Shown here in pieces: positions 51,280 through 60,473 of a DNA stretch of 64,000 nt (positions are counted from its first letter, which is position 1; each line of letters opens with the position of its first letter). A model generated the notes under the pieces. The model made no database searches. It was given only the letters and a program-made list of their open reading frames with translations, and was not told the DNA's origin. The position numbers and the translations under genes were made by a program. Origin of the DNA: Rariloculus sp965263005 (GTDB taxonomy: Bacteria; Pseudomonadota; Gammaproteobacteria; Steroidobacterales; Rariloculaceae); NCBI RefSeq assembly GCF_965263005.1, contig NZ_OZ253579.1:1426001-1490000 (forward strand), in the 5' to 3' direction.

Positions 51280-54012
51280 ATGGCGGGCAAGGCAAGTCTC
51301 AGCACGCTCGGGGATCTCGTCAATACGTTCGCAGAGCGCGGAGGTGAACCGGCGATCATCGCGTTCGGGCCCGAGGGCGGGGAAACCATCGGCTATGACC
51401 GTCTGTACGGGGACATCCGCCGGCTCGCGGCCGGATTGAACGCCAGAGGTATCGGCTCCGGCGACACGGTTTTGCTATGGGCCCCGAACAGTCCCGCCTG
51501 GATCGCTGCCTATTTCGGCATCGTCGGGAGCGGCGCGACGGCAATTCCGGCTGACAACCAGTATCTGCCGGACGAGATTGCGTCGATCCTGAACCATCGC
51601 GGCGCGAAGCTCGTCATGACGACGGCGAGCCACATGACCGAACTGCTCGATTCCGAAGCCGTTCCAGAGGTCGAGTGCGTGCTGCTCGACGTTGCCGAAT
51701 CGGATACGAGAAATTTTCTCCGCCTCCAGGACGCTACCGGTGGGCCGGGGGAGGACGCTGCCGGTGGGCCGGGGGAGGACGCTGCCGGCGGGCCGGGGGA
51801 GGACGCTGCCGGCGGGCCGGGCGAGGACAGCCTGGCGGCGGTCGAGGCAAGCGAGGTCGCTTCGTTGCTGTACACCTCCGGGACGACCGGGGCACCGAAA
51901 GCCGTTCCGCTCACGCATGGGAACCTCGCATCGAACGTGAGTTCGCTGCTCGCTGCGAAGCTCATCGGCCCGGGCGAGCGGGTCGTGGTTCCGTTGCCAT
52001 TTCATCATACCTACCCGTTTACGGTGGGATTGCTGGCCGTGCTCGGCAACGGCTCCGTAGTGGTCTTGCCGTCGGGAGTCTCCGGTCCCGAGCTCACGCG
52101 CGCGACGACGGAGACCGGGGCGACGGGGCTTCTCGCCGTGCCGGCCCTGTGCACGGCACTGTGGGGCGCGATCGAAGCCCGCGTGGCCGGCCGCGGCAAG
52201 CGCGCGGCCCGGATGTTCTCGATCCTGCTCGGCACGAGCATCGCCGTGCGCCGTGCTACGGGGCTGCGTCTCGGCAAGCTGTTCTTTCGTCCGCTGCACA
52301 AGGCCTTCGGCGCGCGTCTCGCGATGCTCGGCTGCGGTGGGGCGAAACTCGACAGCGAGCTCGCCCGGAAGCTCGAAGGTTTGGGGTGGACGGTGCTTAC
52401 GGGTTACGGACTGACGGAGACCTCGCCCGCCGTGACCTTCAATCACCGCCGCAAGCGCAGGCTCGGGTCCGAAGGATTGCCGCTGCCCGGGGTGGATCTG
52501 CGGATCGAGCCGGTGGCCGGGGAGACGCACGGCGAGATTCTCGTCCGGGGACCCAACGTCTTCTCCGGCTATTGGAACAATCCGAGCGCAACACAATCCG
52601 TGTTCACCGAGGATGGCTGGTTTCGCACCGGCGATCTCGGCTGGCGCGACGCCGCCGGCTATCTGTACATCGCCGGCCGCAACAAGGAAGTCATCGTTTT
52701 GCCCGACGGCAAGAACATCTTTCCGGAGGAGATCGAAATCGTCTACCAGACGTCTCCATTGTTGCGGGAAATCGCGGTCCTCGAACACGAAGGCGAGCTC
52801 GCGGCGTTGGCCGTGCCGGACGAAGACGCGTTTCGGCAGCGAGGTGCGCTCAGGGAAGCTGAGCTCGTGCGCGATGAGGTTGAAGGGATCTCGATGCGGT
52901 TGCCCGCCTACAAACGGATTACCGACTACCGGCTCACGCGCGAAGCACTGCCGCGAACGGCACTCGGCAAGCTCAAGCGCCACCTGCTTGCGGCGATCTA
53001 CGATGGCGCGAATGTGCGCACGCGAGTGGCCGAGTCGGCACCGCTCAGCGACGACGACAAGCGGCTGATCGAGACGGGCGTCACGGCCGGCGTCTGGCGC
53101 TGGCTCCAGGTGCGCTACCCCGACGAGGCGCTGACGCTCGATACGAGCCCTCAGCTCGATCTCAAGGTCGACTCGCTCGAATGGGTGACGATGACACTCG
53201 AGCTCGAGCGCCGCTTCGACGTCGTGCTTACAGGCGAAGCCGTCACCCGGATCCTCACGCTGCGCGACCTGCTGCGCGAGGTCCGCACTGCACCAACTGC
53301 AGAATCGCGGCCGCGGGGCGAAGCACAGTCCGGCCCGGCCGTCGTCGAGCCGCCAAACGCAGTCCTGCGGGCCGTCGGCCGCGGGGTGTTCGCCATCAAC
53401 GGCCTGCTCATGCGAACGATGTTCCGGCTGCGCGTGCGCGGACGCGAAAGGCTGCCCGGCACCGGGGTGCAGTGCGTCATCACGCCGAATCACCTGAGCT
53501 ATCTCGATGCGCTCGCGATTGGGGCCGCGCTGCCGAAGCCGTTGCTGCGCGACACCCATTGGGCCGGTTGGGTCGGAACGATGTTTGCCGGTCCGCTGAG
53601 CCGTCTCGTCAGCCGGGCGACTCAGGTATTTCCGGTGGACCCGGACCGCGATCTGGCGGATGCCATCCGGACCGGACGCTCAGTGCTCGCCGCCGGCCGA
53701 TCGCTCGTCTGGTTTCCCGAAGGGCGCCGCTCCCACAGCGGCGAACTACAGCGCTTCCTGCAGGGCATAGGCGTATTGCTCGAAGCGGCCCCGGGCTCGT
53801 TGGTGGTGCCGACCGCGCTTCTGGGTGCCTACGAAGCGTGGCCGCGGCATCGGCGCCTGCCGAGGCTGAGGCAGATCACGGTCGTATTCGGTCCGCCGCT
53901 CGGCGTGGACGAACTCAGGCAGCGCGGCGACGGCAGCACCCAAGCCGAGCGGTTGGCCAACGCGCTACAGGTCGAAGTCGCGCGGTTGCTCGATGCCGAG
54001 CAGCGCGCGTGA
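51280..54012 (+). CDS. Adenylation/acyl-carrier/acyltransferase fusion protein
   Basis: This 910-residue fusion has three parts. Residues 1-570 are an AMP-forming acyl-CoA/acyl-ACP synthetase domain with the P-loop LLYTSGTTGAPKAVPLTH near 196, GYGLTETSPAVTF near 375, FRTGDLGW near 448 and KxxxxLPRTALGKLKR near 560. Residues 585-680 look like an acyl-carrier protein with the phosphopantetheine Ser in LKVDSLEWVTM near 630. Residues 700-900 are a PlsC-type acyltransferase with NHLSYLD near 736 (HX4D) and FPEGRRSHSG near 812. The architecture suggests activation, carrier loading and transfer of a fatty acyl group in one chain, as in Aas-like or LpxL-like lipid repair. A Gly/Glu-rich insertion of 24-bp repeats sits before the P-loop. 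Confidence 0.85.
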   Translation: MAGKASLSTLGDLVNTFAERGGEPAIIAFGPEGGETIGYDRLYGDIRRLAAGLNARGIGSGDTVLLWAPNSPAWIAAYFGIVGSGATAIPADNQYLPDEIASILNHRGAKLVMTTASHMTELLDSEAVPEVECVLLDVAESDTRNFLRLQDATGGPGEDAAGGPGEDAAGGPGEDAAGGPGEDSLAAVEASEVASLLYTSGTTGAPKAVPLTHGNLASNVSSLLAAKLIGPGERVVVPLPFHHTYPFTVGLLAVLGNGSVVVLPSGVSGPELTRATTETGATGLLAVPALCTALWGAIEARVAGRGKRAARMFSILLGTSIAVRRATGLRLGKLFFRPLHKAFGARLAMLGCGGAKLDSELARKLEGLGWTVLTGYGLTETSPAVTFNHRRKRRLGSEGLPLPGVDLRIEPVAGETHGEILVRGPNVFSGYWNNPSATQSVFTEDGWFRTGDLGWRDAAGYLYIAGRNKEVIVLPDGKNIFPEEIEIVYQTSPLLREIAVLEHEGELAALAVPDEDAFRQRGALREAELVRDEVEGISMRLPAYKRITDYRLTREALPRTALGKLKRHLLAAIYDGANVRTRVAESAPLSDDDKRLIETGVTAGVWRWLQVRYPDEALTLDTSPQLDLKVDSLEWVTMTLELERRFDVVLTGEAVTRILTLRDLLREVRTAPTAESRPRGEAQSGPAVVEPPNAVLRAVGRGVFAINGLLMRTMFRLRVRGRERLPGTGVQCVITPNHLSYLDALAIGAALPKPLLRDTHWAGWVGTMFAGPLSRLVSRATQVFPVDPDRDLADAIRTGRSVLAAGRSLVWFPEGRRSHSGELQRFLQGIGVLLEAAPGSLVVPTALLGAYEAWPRHRRLPRLRQITVVFGPPLGVDELRQRGDGSTQAERLANALQVEVARLLDAEQRA
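51730..51825 (+). repeat. Four 24-bp tandem repeats inside the adenylation domain
   Basis: Units of GACGCTGCCGGTGGGCCGGG-type sequence repeat four times, encoding DAAGGPGE. Substitutions are few (T/C, G/C), so the array is young. It inserts about 32 residues in the loop before the P-loop, where homologues have a short linker. Confidence 0.92.
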
Positions 54013-54021
54013 GTGCGCCAG

Positions 54022-55317
54022 TCAATCGATGATGGCCTGGCGCACGGCGTTCTCGAACGCGCGCCTCAGGTTGCCGCCCGATCCGCCCTGGACCATGTAG
54101 ATCGAAACCAATTCTTCCTCGGGCTCGATCCAGAAGCTCACGCCCGTGCCGCCGGCCCAGCCGTAGGCGCCCTTGGAGATGGCGAGACGCGCAGCCACGG
54201 AATCCTCGACGACCTGCACGCTGAGCCCGAATCCAATGCCTCGCGCCGGCCGGCCGAACTGGCCGTTGACCATGTCGCCGGTGTGATTGGCCGTCATGAG
54301 TTCGACTGTCCTCGCGCCGAGGAAGCGCCTGCCGTTGAGTTGTCCGCCGTTGAGCAGCATTTGCGCAAATTGCAGGTAATCCTCCGCGGCGCTTGCCATG
54401 CCGCCGGCGCCTGAGAAATACACGCGATTGAGCTCGCGCGGTGTGGGCCTCGAGCCTTCGGCCGTGCGCGCATAGTAGGTCGGCACGCGGCCAGCCTGCT
54501 CGCCGTCGAAATAAAACCCCGTGTCGGGCATCGCGAGCGGGCCGAGCAGATGCTCGTCGAGATAGTCGTCGTAGTCGTGGCCCGAGACGACCTCGACGAT
54601 CCGGCTCATCGTGTCGAAGCCGGCCTGACCGCTGTAGCGCCATAGCGAACCGGGTTGAAAATCGAGCGGCACGGCCGCGAGCTTGGGGATGTACGTGGCG
54701 AGCGTATCGCGCGGCGTGCGTGGCGCAAGCTCGCTGGCGGCCCGTGCGCCGAGACCGCCGCTGACGAGCCCGGATCCGTGCGTGAGCAGATCGCGTATCG
54801 TGATCGGACGCGTCGCCGTGACCAAATCGTACTGTCCTTCCTCGCCGCCCGGTCTCGGCACCGCGACCTTGTTTGAGTCCGCGAACTCCGGTATGAACCG
54901 CGACACGGGATCGTCGAGCCGGATCTCGCCTTGCTCCACGAGCATCATGATTGCGACCGCGGTGATCGGCTTCGACATCGACGCGAGACGGAATATCGCG
55001 TCGGTCGGCATCGGCGTTTGCGATTCGATATCGAGGAATCCCTGCGCCTCGTAATGGGCGATATGCCCTCGGCGCGCCACGAGCGTCACGGCGCCTGACA
55101 CATCGCCGGCTTCGATATGCCTGCGCACGACTTCGGTAACGCGCTCAAGCCGCTCCGACGACAGGCCCACATCCTCGGGCGTCGCGTGTGGAACGGCGCC
55201 CCCGAACGCGCCGAACGGCAGCGCCGAAGCGATCACCGCGAGGAACAGCAAGCGGAGCGGCCGTGCACGCACAGTGGTCGGCAACGGGTTAGCGAATCGT
55301 TTGGCCGCAACGGTCAT
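54022..55317 (-). CDS. Serine hydrolase of the beta-lactamase/class C family
   Basis: This 431-residue protein has a signal peptide (LLFLAVIASALPFGAFG). The SxxK active site is in FRLASMSKPITAVAI near residue 88, the YxN-like motif in WRYSGQAGFD near 219 and a C-terminal GGTGVSFW stretch near 395 resembling the HxG/KTG strand. The family includes esterases and beta-lactamase-like hydrolases; the ordinary substrate here is unknown. The start at 55317 has an AGGTAGG site that overlaps the multicopper oxidase stop; the genes are eight bases apart, so they are an operon. Confidence 0.88.
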   Translation of the reverse strand: MTVAAKRFANPLPTTVRARPLRLLFLAVIASALPFGAFGGAVPHATPEDVGLSSERLERVTEVVRRHIEAGDVSGAVTLVARRGHIAHYEAQGFLDIESQTPMPTDAIFRLASMSKPITAVAIMMLVEQGEIRLDDPVSRFIPEFADSNKVAVPRPGGEEGQYDLVTATRPITIRDLLTHGSGLVSGGLGARAASELAPRTPRDTLATYIPKLAAVPLDFQPGSLWRYSGQAGFDTMSRIVEVVSGHDYDDYLDEHLLGPLAMPDTGFYFDGEQAGRVPTYYARTAEGSRPTPRELNRVYFSGAGGMASAAEDYLQFAQMLLNGGQLNGRRFLGARTVELMTANHTGDMVNGQFGRPARGIGFGLSVQVVEDSVAARLAISKGAYGWAGGTGVSFWIEPEEELVSIYMVQGGSGGNLRRAFENAVRQAIID

Positions 55318-55324
55318 GATCCAC

Positions 55325-56770
55325 CTACCTGAGGACATGCAGTTGACCCATCATACCGGACTCCGCGTGGTCCAGGATGTGGCAATGAAACATCCACGCG
55401 CCGGGGCGGTCGTCGAACCGGATCGCGATGCGGACTGTCGATTCGACCGGCAGGTCGATCGTGTCTTTCCACTCCGGTATGCGTGTGTCGTCGAGCACCT
55501 GGAAGAAGTAGCCATGCAGGTGAAACGGATGCGAGAAGATCGTTTCGTTCGTCAGCGTCCACACGTGAGTTTCGCCGATACGCGCTTCGATGGGCTCGAA
55601 GTTCCAATACGGAATACCGTTGATTCCCATGATGACATCGTTGTTGCTCAGGTCGATCGTCATGTCGAGCGAGCGCTCTTCGGCGTTGCGTGTGTCAATC
55701 GCTTCGATCTCACGAAGTTGCCTGGGAATCGGAGCCGGAATCACCGGAGCTTCATCCACGGTCTGAATCGCCATCATGTCTTCGCGCGGACGGTTGAACA
55801 CGCTGCCGAAGCCGCGTTCGGTCGGAATCCAGCGCAGCATGCTCGAAGTCCCCGGACTGTCCGAGGGCGTGAAGACGATGTCGGCGCGCTCGCCCGGGAC
55901 GACAACGATGTTGCGAACCTCGGCCGACCAGGCCGCGAGCCCGTTGTCCCCACCGAGACGAACGAGCGTGTGTCCCGGCAGGCCGATCGTATAGTAGCGA
56001 GCGCGCGCGGCGTTGATGATCCGCCAGCGCTGCTGTTTGCCGGCGCGGACCTTGAGCGTCGGCTGCACCTTGCCGTTGACGAGCAACACGGTGCCTTCGC
56101 GGCCGAACAGGTCACCGAACTTCCCGCCCGTGTCGACCGGCAGAAAGTCGCCGCTGCCTTCCTCGATACCGATGTCGGACAGCATGAGTACGAGGTCGTC
56201 GCCGAATTGCTCGGGATCGTTCGGATCCTCGACCACGATCGGCCCGTACATGCCCCATCCGACCTGTGCGGCGGAGTTGATGTGGGGGTGGTACCAGAAC
56301 GTGCCTGCGTCCCTGGCAACGAACTCGTAACGAAACTCGCCGCCGGTTGCGACGGGATCCTGAGTCACGCCCGGCACGCCGTCCATTTCGTTGGGGACGC
56401 GCATCCCGTGCCAATGGATGCTCGTCGGTTCGGGCAGCGAGTTCCTGAAATTCACGATGATCGTGTCGCCGACCCTGGCCCGAATAAGCGGCCCGGGAAC
56501 CGTGCCGCCGTAAGTCCACGCCGGTGTTGCAAAACCTTCGGTGAATTCGATATCGGCGAGTTTCGACTCGAGCTCGATCTCGAGGATGTTCGGGTCGGGA
56601 TTGATATCGATGGGGATGTTGAGCGCAAGCTGGTCGTCCCAGCCGTCGGGCTGCGCGACCTCGAGCGCCGTCAACTGCGGCCCGTCGTCTCGACCGCACG
56701 CCGCGGTCAGGAGCGCCCCGGCCAGAAGCAGCAGACAGATACGCAGAGGGCTCCGGGTGCGGTCGAGCAT
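55325..56770 (-). CDS. Multicopper oxidase, lipoprotein
   Basis: This 481-residue protein has a lipobox (LLTAACG, Cys near residue 25). Four copper-binding motifs of the multicopper oxidase family are all present: IHWHGMRVPNEMDG near 118, TFWYHPHINSAAQVGWGMY near 157, HPFHLHGYFFQVL near 413 and MFHCHILDHAESGMMGQL near 462 (HCHxxxHxxxxM). Type 1, 2 and 3 copper sites are therefore complete. It likely oxidises Cu(I), phenols or metals in the periplasm. It is the upstream partner of the serine hydrolase gene. A Met-rich CueO-like insertion is not obvious. Confidence 0.92.
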   Translation of the reverse strand: MLDRTRSPLRICLLLLAGALLTAACGRDDGPQLTALEVAQPDGWDDQLALNIPIDINPDPNILEIELESKLADIEFTEGFATPAWTYGGTVPGPLIRARVGDTIIVNFRNSLPEPTSIHWHGMRVPNEMDGVPGVTQDPVATGGEFRYEFVARDAGTFWYHPHINSAAQVGWGMYGPIVVEDPNDPEQFGDDLVLMLSDIGIEEGSGDFLPVDTGGKFGDLFGREGTVLLVNGKVQPTLKVRAGKQQRWRIINAARARYYTIGLPGHTLVRLGGDNGLAAWSAEVRNIVVVPGERADIVFTPSDSPGTSSMLRWIPTERGFGSVFNRPREDMMAIQTVDEAPVIPAPIPRQLREIEAIDTRNAEERSLDMTIDLSNNDVIMGINGIPYWNFEPIEARIGETHVWTLTNETIFSHPFHLHGYFFQVLDDTRIPEWKDTIDLPVESTVRIAIRFDDRPGAWMFHCHILDHAESGMMGQLHVLR

Positions 56771-57003
56771 GGCAATTCAGTATGCAGGTTACCGATTATG
56801 GAAGTTTCGAGGACTGCGGCCGATGTCCGTGATCCGTAAATCTACCCGATTTGCGGCCGCGCATCATAACAGAGCGTCCTCGACGCGCACGCGCACGCGG
56901 ACCGGACCTGCCTGTCATCGGGTGTGCGGACCAGGCGAGGGGTGCTCGGGTTCTTCCTCGAAGCGCATTCAGCGGGCCGTTCCGGGTGTTCACGCGGTCG
57001 CGT

Positions 57004-57306
57004 TTACGGCATCGACAGGCTGACCTTGGCGAAGACGAGCGCACCGTTGTAGCCGGCCGGTGAGTACCGCGGGTACCTGCGCCCGTTGCCGTAGTGGATG
57101 GTTTCATCCGGATACTCGTCGAACACGTTCTCGGCACCCAGGGTGACGGCCATGCCGTTACGGTTCATCGGGCTGCGGAAGAAGAACGCCGTTTCCACCT
57201 TACGGCTGGCGTAGTTGCCGAACGCGTAGAACGCTTTGTCGTCGCCCAGGTCGACCCCGATGTTGGCGACGGCCTTGACGCTGTCGCCGATCTTTGGTGA
57301 ACCCCA
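57004..57306 (-). pseudogene. Remnant of a TonB-dependent receptor
   Basis: The frame reads WGSPKIGDSVKAVANIGVD then FYAFGNYASRKVETAFFFR, which is a mid-barrel segment of TonB-dependent receptors. It then jumps to MAVTLGAENVFDEYPDET and YSPAGYNGALVFAKVSLSM, the last strands. Whole receptors have about 800-1000 residues. So it lacks the plug, most of the barrel and also has a deletion between the two kept pieces. It begins exactly where repeat element E starts. Confidence 0.85.
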
Positions 57307-57369
57307 GCGCTTGGCCGGGATGCATCGTCGGTCGAATGCAGTGGGACTTTGCCACGGGCTGCTGGGGTT
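57300..57369. repeat. Short element E of the palindromic family
   Basis: AACCCCAGC (57300-57308) pairs with GCTGGGGTT (57361-57369), and inside lie GGGATGCATCGTCGGTCGAATGC and TTTGCCACGGGCTGCT, matching parts of elements C and D. It is about half the length of the others and has lost the AATATCGGG core. It sits at the break of the TonB receptor remnant. Confidence 0.75.
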
Positions 57370-57502
57370 TCCGCTCGCCGCGTGGACGGGCCGTACCACG
57401 ATATTTCGGACCGTCACTACTTGCGAACGAAACATTACTTGCGCCGGGCGGCAATGTGACTAGACTGACGGCACACCGCCAGATCGCAACCGGAAACCCC
57501 TC

Positions 57503-57994
57503 ATGTCAGCTACCGACCAATTTCTTGCGAACAACGCTCGTTACGCCGAACAGTTCGACAAGGGCGACGTGCCGCTGCCGCCCGGGAAACAGACTGCCAT
57601 CGTCGCCTGCATGGACGCCCGCATCGAAACCGGGGCGTTGTTGGGTCTCGAGGAAGGCGACGCCCACGTGATCCGCAACGCCGGCGGCGTCGTAACCGAC
57701 GACGTGCTGCGTTCCCTGACCATTTCCCAGCGACTGCTGGGCACCCGTGAGATCATCCTGATCCACCATACCGATTGCGGCATGCTGACCTTCTCCGACG
57801 ACGCCGTGAAGGCGCAGATCGAAGCCGATACGGGCCTGCGGCCCTCGTTCGCCCTGGAGGCGTTTCCGGACCCCGCAGAGGACGTTCGCCAGTCCATCCG
57901 GCGCATTCAGGCGTGCCCGTTCATCCCGGAGAAGGGCCAGATACGCGGTTTCGTCTACGACGTCGCCACCGGGCAACTGAACGAAGTGACGTAG
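57503..57994 (+). CDS. Beta-class carbonic anhydrase
   Basis: This 163-residue protein has the three zinc ligands of beta-carbonic anhydrase: Cys in VACMDARIE near residue 36, with the Asp-Arg dyad next to it, and His-x2-Cys in LIHHTDCGMLTF near 88-91. It hydrates CO2 to bicarbonate. The length is that of short bacterial members. It stands alone on the plus strand between repeat elements E and C. Confidence 0.93.
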   Translation: MSATDQFLANNARYAEQFDKGDVPLPPGKQTAIVACMDARIETGALLGLEEGDAHVIRNAGGVVTDDVLRSLTISQRLLGTREIILIHHTDCGMLTFSDDAVKAQIEADTGLRPSFALEAFPDPAEDVRQSIRRIQACPFIPEKGQIRGFVYDVATGQLNEVT

Positions 57995-58059
57995 CCCCTG
58001 CAGACACGCCGAAGGGGGTCGCTGACCGATGCGGCGCGCCGTATTCAGGGCGTCCGCTC

Positions 58060-58192
58060 CTAGACCGTCGAGGCGCCCGCCCGGCAAGGCGCGAGGAGCG
58101 AGAATATCGGGAATATTTGAGCGACGAGCAACGCCGCCGGGCGGGATGCATCGGCGGTCGAATGCAGCCGGACTTTTGCCACGGGCTGCTAG
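58060..58192. repeat. Palindromic element C with CTAG ends
   Basis: This 133-bp element runs from CTAGACCGTCGAGGCGCC to ACTTTTGCCACGGGCTGCTAG. The inside contains CCCGCCCGGCAAGGCGCGAGG, then GAATATCGGGAATATTTGAG and finally GGGCGGGATGCATCGG, with GCCCGCCCGGC/GCCGGGCGGG able to pair into a stem. It ends 3 bases before the stop codon of the TerB-like gene. Confidence 0.85.
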
Positions 58193-58194
58193 GC

Positions 58195-58725
58195 TCAGCT
58201 CCAGGCTGTCGAGCCGCTGTCTTCGTAGAAAACGCCCCTTATGCGTTCAATCAGTTCCCGCTGTTGGTCGGTGGCGCCTTCAATCGCCGTGATTTCCTCC
58301 AATAGCGAGATGGTTGAGCCGATCTGACTGTCGGTGAAACGCTCCTTGCTCCTGGCGATGACGTCGTGAACCTGGTTCCTGAAGACGTGTCCGTCGCCCA
58401 CCAGGTGGGCGCTTGAAGCGAGCAGGTGTTCGGCCGAGCGCTGATCGAGCGAGAACGTCCGTTGAAACGCGTCAAGCAACGCGTGCTTCTGCTCGGCACT
58501 CATGTCGCCACCCGCCTTGGTGACCCCAACCGCGAGCACCGCCGCTACATCCATCGGATCATCGAGGCTGAACAACGGATTGGCTTCGAACTTTCCCCTC
58601 CAGGCGCGGCTGCGCTTCGGCAGAAAGGGATTCAGGCCGCCCAAGTCAAATCCGGCGTCGGCGAGTCGCTTGAGCAGCACCAGGACGGTCACAATCAGGC
58701 CGAGCAGCCCGAGCAGATACGGCAT
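58195..58725 (-). CDS. TerB-like (tellurite resistance-fold) helical membrane-anchored protein
   Basis: This 176-residue protein has one N-terminal helix (LLGLLGLIVTVLVLLKRLA) in the membrane and a helical C-terminal region, VAAVLAVGVTKAGGDMSAEQ then KHALLDAFQRTFSLD. This is the repeat pattern of TerB/COG2976-type helical bundles. TerB proteins have been linked to tellurite resistance, Ca binding and membrane stress, but most are uncharacterised. ATG 58725 has a GGGAGGG site. The stop is just outside repeat element C. Confidence 0.65.
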   Translation of the reverse strand: MPYLLGLLGLIVTVLVLLKRLADAGFDLGGLNPFLPKRSRAWRGKFEANPLFSLDDPMDVAAVLAVGVTKAGGDMSAEQKHALLDAFQRTFSLDQRSAEHLLASSAHLVGDGHVFRNQVHDVIARSKERFTDSQIGSTISLLEEITAIEGATDQQRELIERIRGVFYEDSGSTAWS

Positions 58726-58874
58726 GGTGTTGCCCTCCCAATCCGGTGCCGACGCCGCGCCTAACGCGCCCCGCGCGCTTCGTTTTGCGTCAGGCGGCGA
58801 TAGTACCATCGCCTTCTTCCCAACCCATCGACGGCCTGGAGCGAATCCAGGCGCGATTTCAGGGGAAGTTCCGC

Positions 58875-59654
58875 TTAGCGCCCAATCCTTCGCCAGCTCT
58901 CGGTCGGCAGGCGCCGCCGCCGCCAACCGTGGTAAGGGTGCCGCGCAAGGAGCCGCGGATTGCGGAACACCAGGACGAGCACGGCCCCGGCGACGAAGCC
59001 GCCGACATGCGCCCAGAACGCGACGCCTCCGCCTTGTCCTCCGAGCGAACCGAAACCGCTGATCAGTTGAACGACGAGCCAGTAGCCGAGCATCAGGAAG
59101 GCCGGCACCGCGATTGTCGTGGCGAAAAAGCCGAAGATGACCAGCATGTGCACGTGCACGCGCGGATACAGAAGAACGTAGGCGCCCATGACGCCCCCGA
59201 TCGCACCTGACGCGCCGACCATCGGCACGGTCGACGCGGGGTTCGTCGCGATTTGCAGCGCCGCGGCGGCCAGGCCGCAGAGCAGGTAGAACACGACGAA
59301 GCGCACGGACCCCATGGAGTCCTCGACGTTGTTACCGAAGATCCACAGGAACCACATGTTGCCTATGATGTGAAACCACCCGCCGTGCAGGAACATCGAC
59401 GAGATCGCCGTATACCAGGTCGAGCTCTCCCCGAGCACGCAGGCCACGCCCGGCCCCAACGGCAACCGCGTGCCGGCCGGCACAATGTTGAGCAACTCTC
59501 CGGGGATGAGTCCGAGCGTGCAGATCGATTGCGCGAGCATCCCGTCGGAGCCGAGACCCTGGACGAAGATCCACGCCGCGACGTTGAGGCCGATGATCGC
59601 GTAGGTCGCGTACGGCGTCAGGATTTGCGGATTGTCGTCGCGGATCGGAAACAT
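58875..59654 (-). CDS. Rhomboid family intramembrane serine protease
   Basis: This 259-residue protein has six or seven membrane helices. The catalytic dyad is visible: GASG with Ser in MVGASGAIGGVMGAY near residue 134, and His in FWAHVGGFVAGAV near 215. The WFHIIGNMWFLWIFG loop near residue 93 is diagnostic. It cleaves transmembrane substrates; targets are unknown. It stands alone between TerB-like and the small exported gene. Confidence 0.92.
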   Translation of the reverse strand: MFPIRDDNPQILTPYATYAIIGLNVAAWIFVQGLGSDGMLAQSICTLGLIPGELLNIVPAGTRLPLGPGVACVLGESSTWYTAISSMFLHGGWFHIIGNMWFLWIFGNNVEDSMGSVRFVVFYLLCGLAAAALQIATNPASTVPMVGASGAIGGVMGAYVLLYPRVHVHMLVIFGFFATTIAVPAFLMLGYWLVVQLISGFGSLGGQGGGVAFWAHVGGFVAGAVLVLVFRNPRLLARHPYHGWRRRRLPTESWRRIGR

Positions 59655-59884
59655 GCTCTCGCGGTGTGAAGCGGCGCAGACTCGCAAGCTAGCACATTAT
59701 CGGCCGCGGAGCGTTTCCCGGTGCCCGGAGTCACGGTCGGCCGCGAACCGGATCGCCTGCCGCCGATGAGCCGGTGACGATCAGCGCTGCCATTTCGGTT
59801 GAACACCGCACGCGACTGAAGGCGGCCTTGATCGACTACGGCGGATCGAATATATAATCTGCGACGCCGAAGGAGGGAGCATTG

Positions 59885-60307
59885 ATGGCCAAGGCATTAC
59901 TTGGACTGCTGGCAGCCGTAGCGCTGACGATCGCCGGAGCGCGGTTCGCGTTCATCGAGAGCACTGAAACCGGCGCCGGACCCGTCAACGAGCCGTGGGC
60001 GCAGAACCGAATGGAATACGTGGCCTGGAACGGCGCGCAATGGAGCGCCTGGATTCACGGCGACGCTTTCGAGCTTCGGCCCGTGGACGACAGCAACTGG
60101 CACCGCCACGCGAATCCGAGCATCGCCTTCATCGACTGGGAAGGCGAAACCTGGCAGGCCAAGATCGAGGGCGACGAGTTTCTGCTTGCGCATCGGGGCG
60201 ACTGGAGCACGCATGCCGAGACGGCCACGGCCATACGCTATCGCGATTGGATGGGCAGAAATCAGCTTCGGACCGTGGCGCAATTGCGCCGTGGAGAAGT
60301 TCTTTGA
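59885..60307 (+). CDS. Small exported protein preceding the cytochrome oxidase operon
   Basis: This 140-residue protein starts at ATG 59885 behind an AAGGAGGGAG site. The N-terminus (ALLGLLAAVALTIAGARFA) is a signal peptide or anchor. The rest is rich in Trp, Glu and His with twin repeats of about 44 residues: WNGAQWSAWIHGDAFELRP and WEGETWQAKIEGDEFLLAH, which suggest an internal duplication. I do not recognise it. It is 166 bases upstream of coxB on the same strand, so association with the oxidase is possible. Confidence 0.6.
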   Translation: MAKALLGLLAAVALTIAGARFAFIESTETGAGPVNEPWAQNRMEYVAWNGAQWSAWIHGDAFELRPVDDSNWHRHANPSIAFIDWEGETWQAKIEGDEFLLAHRGDWSTHAETATAIRYRDWMGRNQLRTVAQLRRGEVL

Positions 60308-60473
60308 ACTTGCGCTGCTCTTGCCCTATGCTAGCGTGCGATTTGCGACTTGATGCGCAAGGACGTTTTCCGCACGGGGGACGTAAAACCAATTTCCAGC
60401 AACCGGGCGCAAGTGGCCAGCGCCCTCGTATAGGTTGGCAAGTGCCTCACCTGATGTTCGTACAGACACGGGC

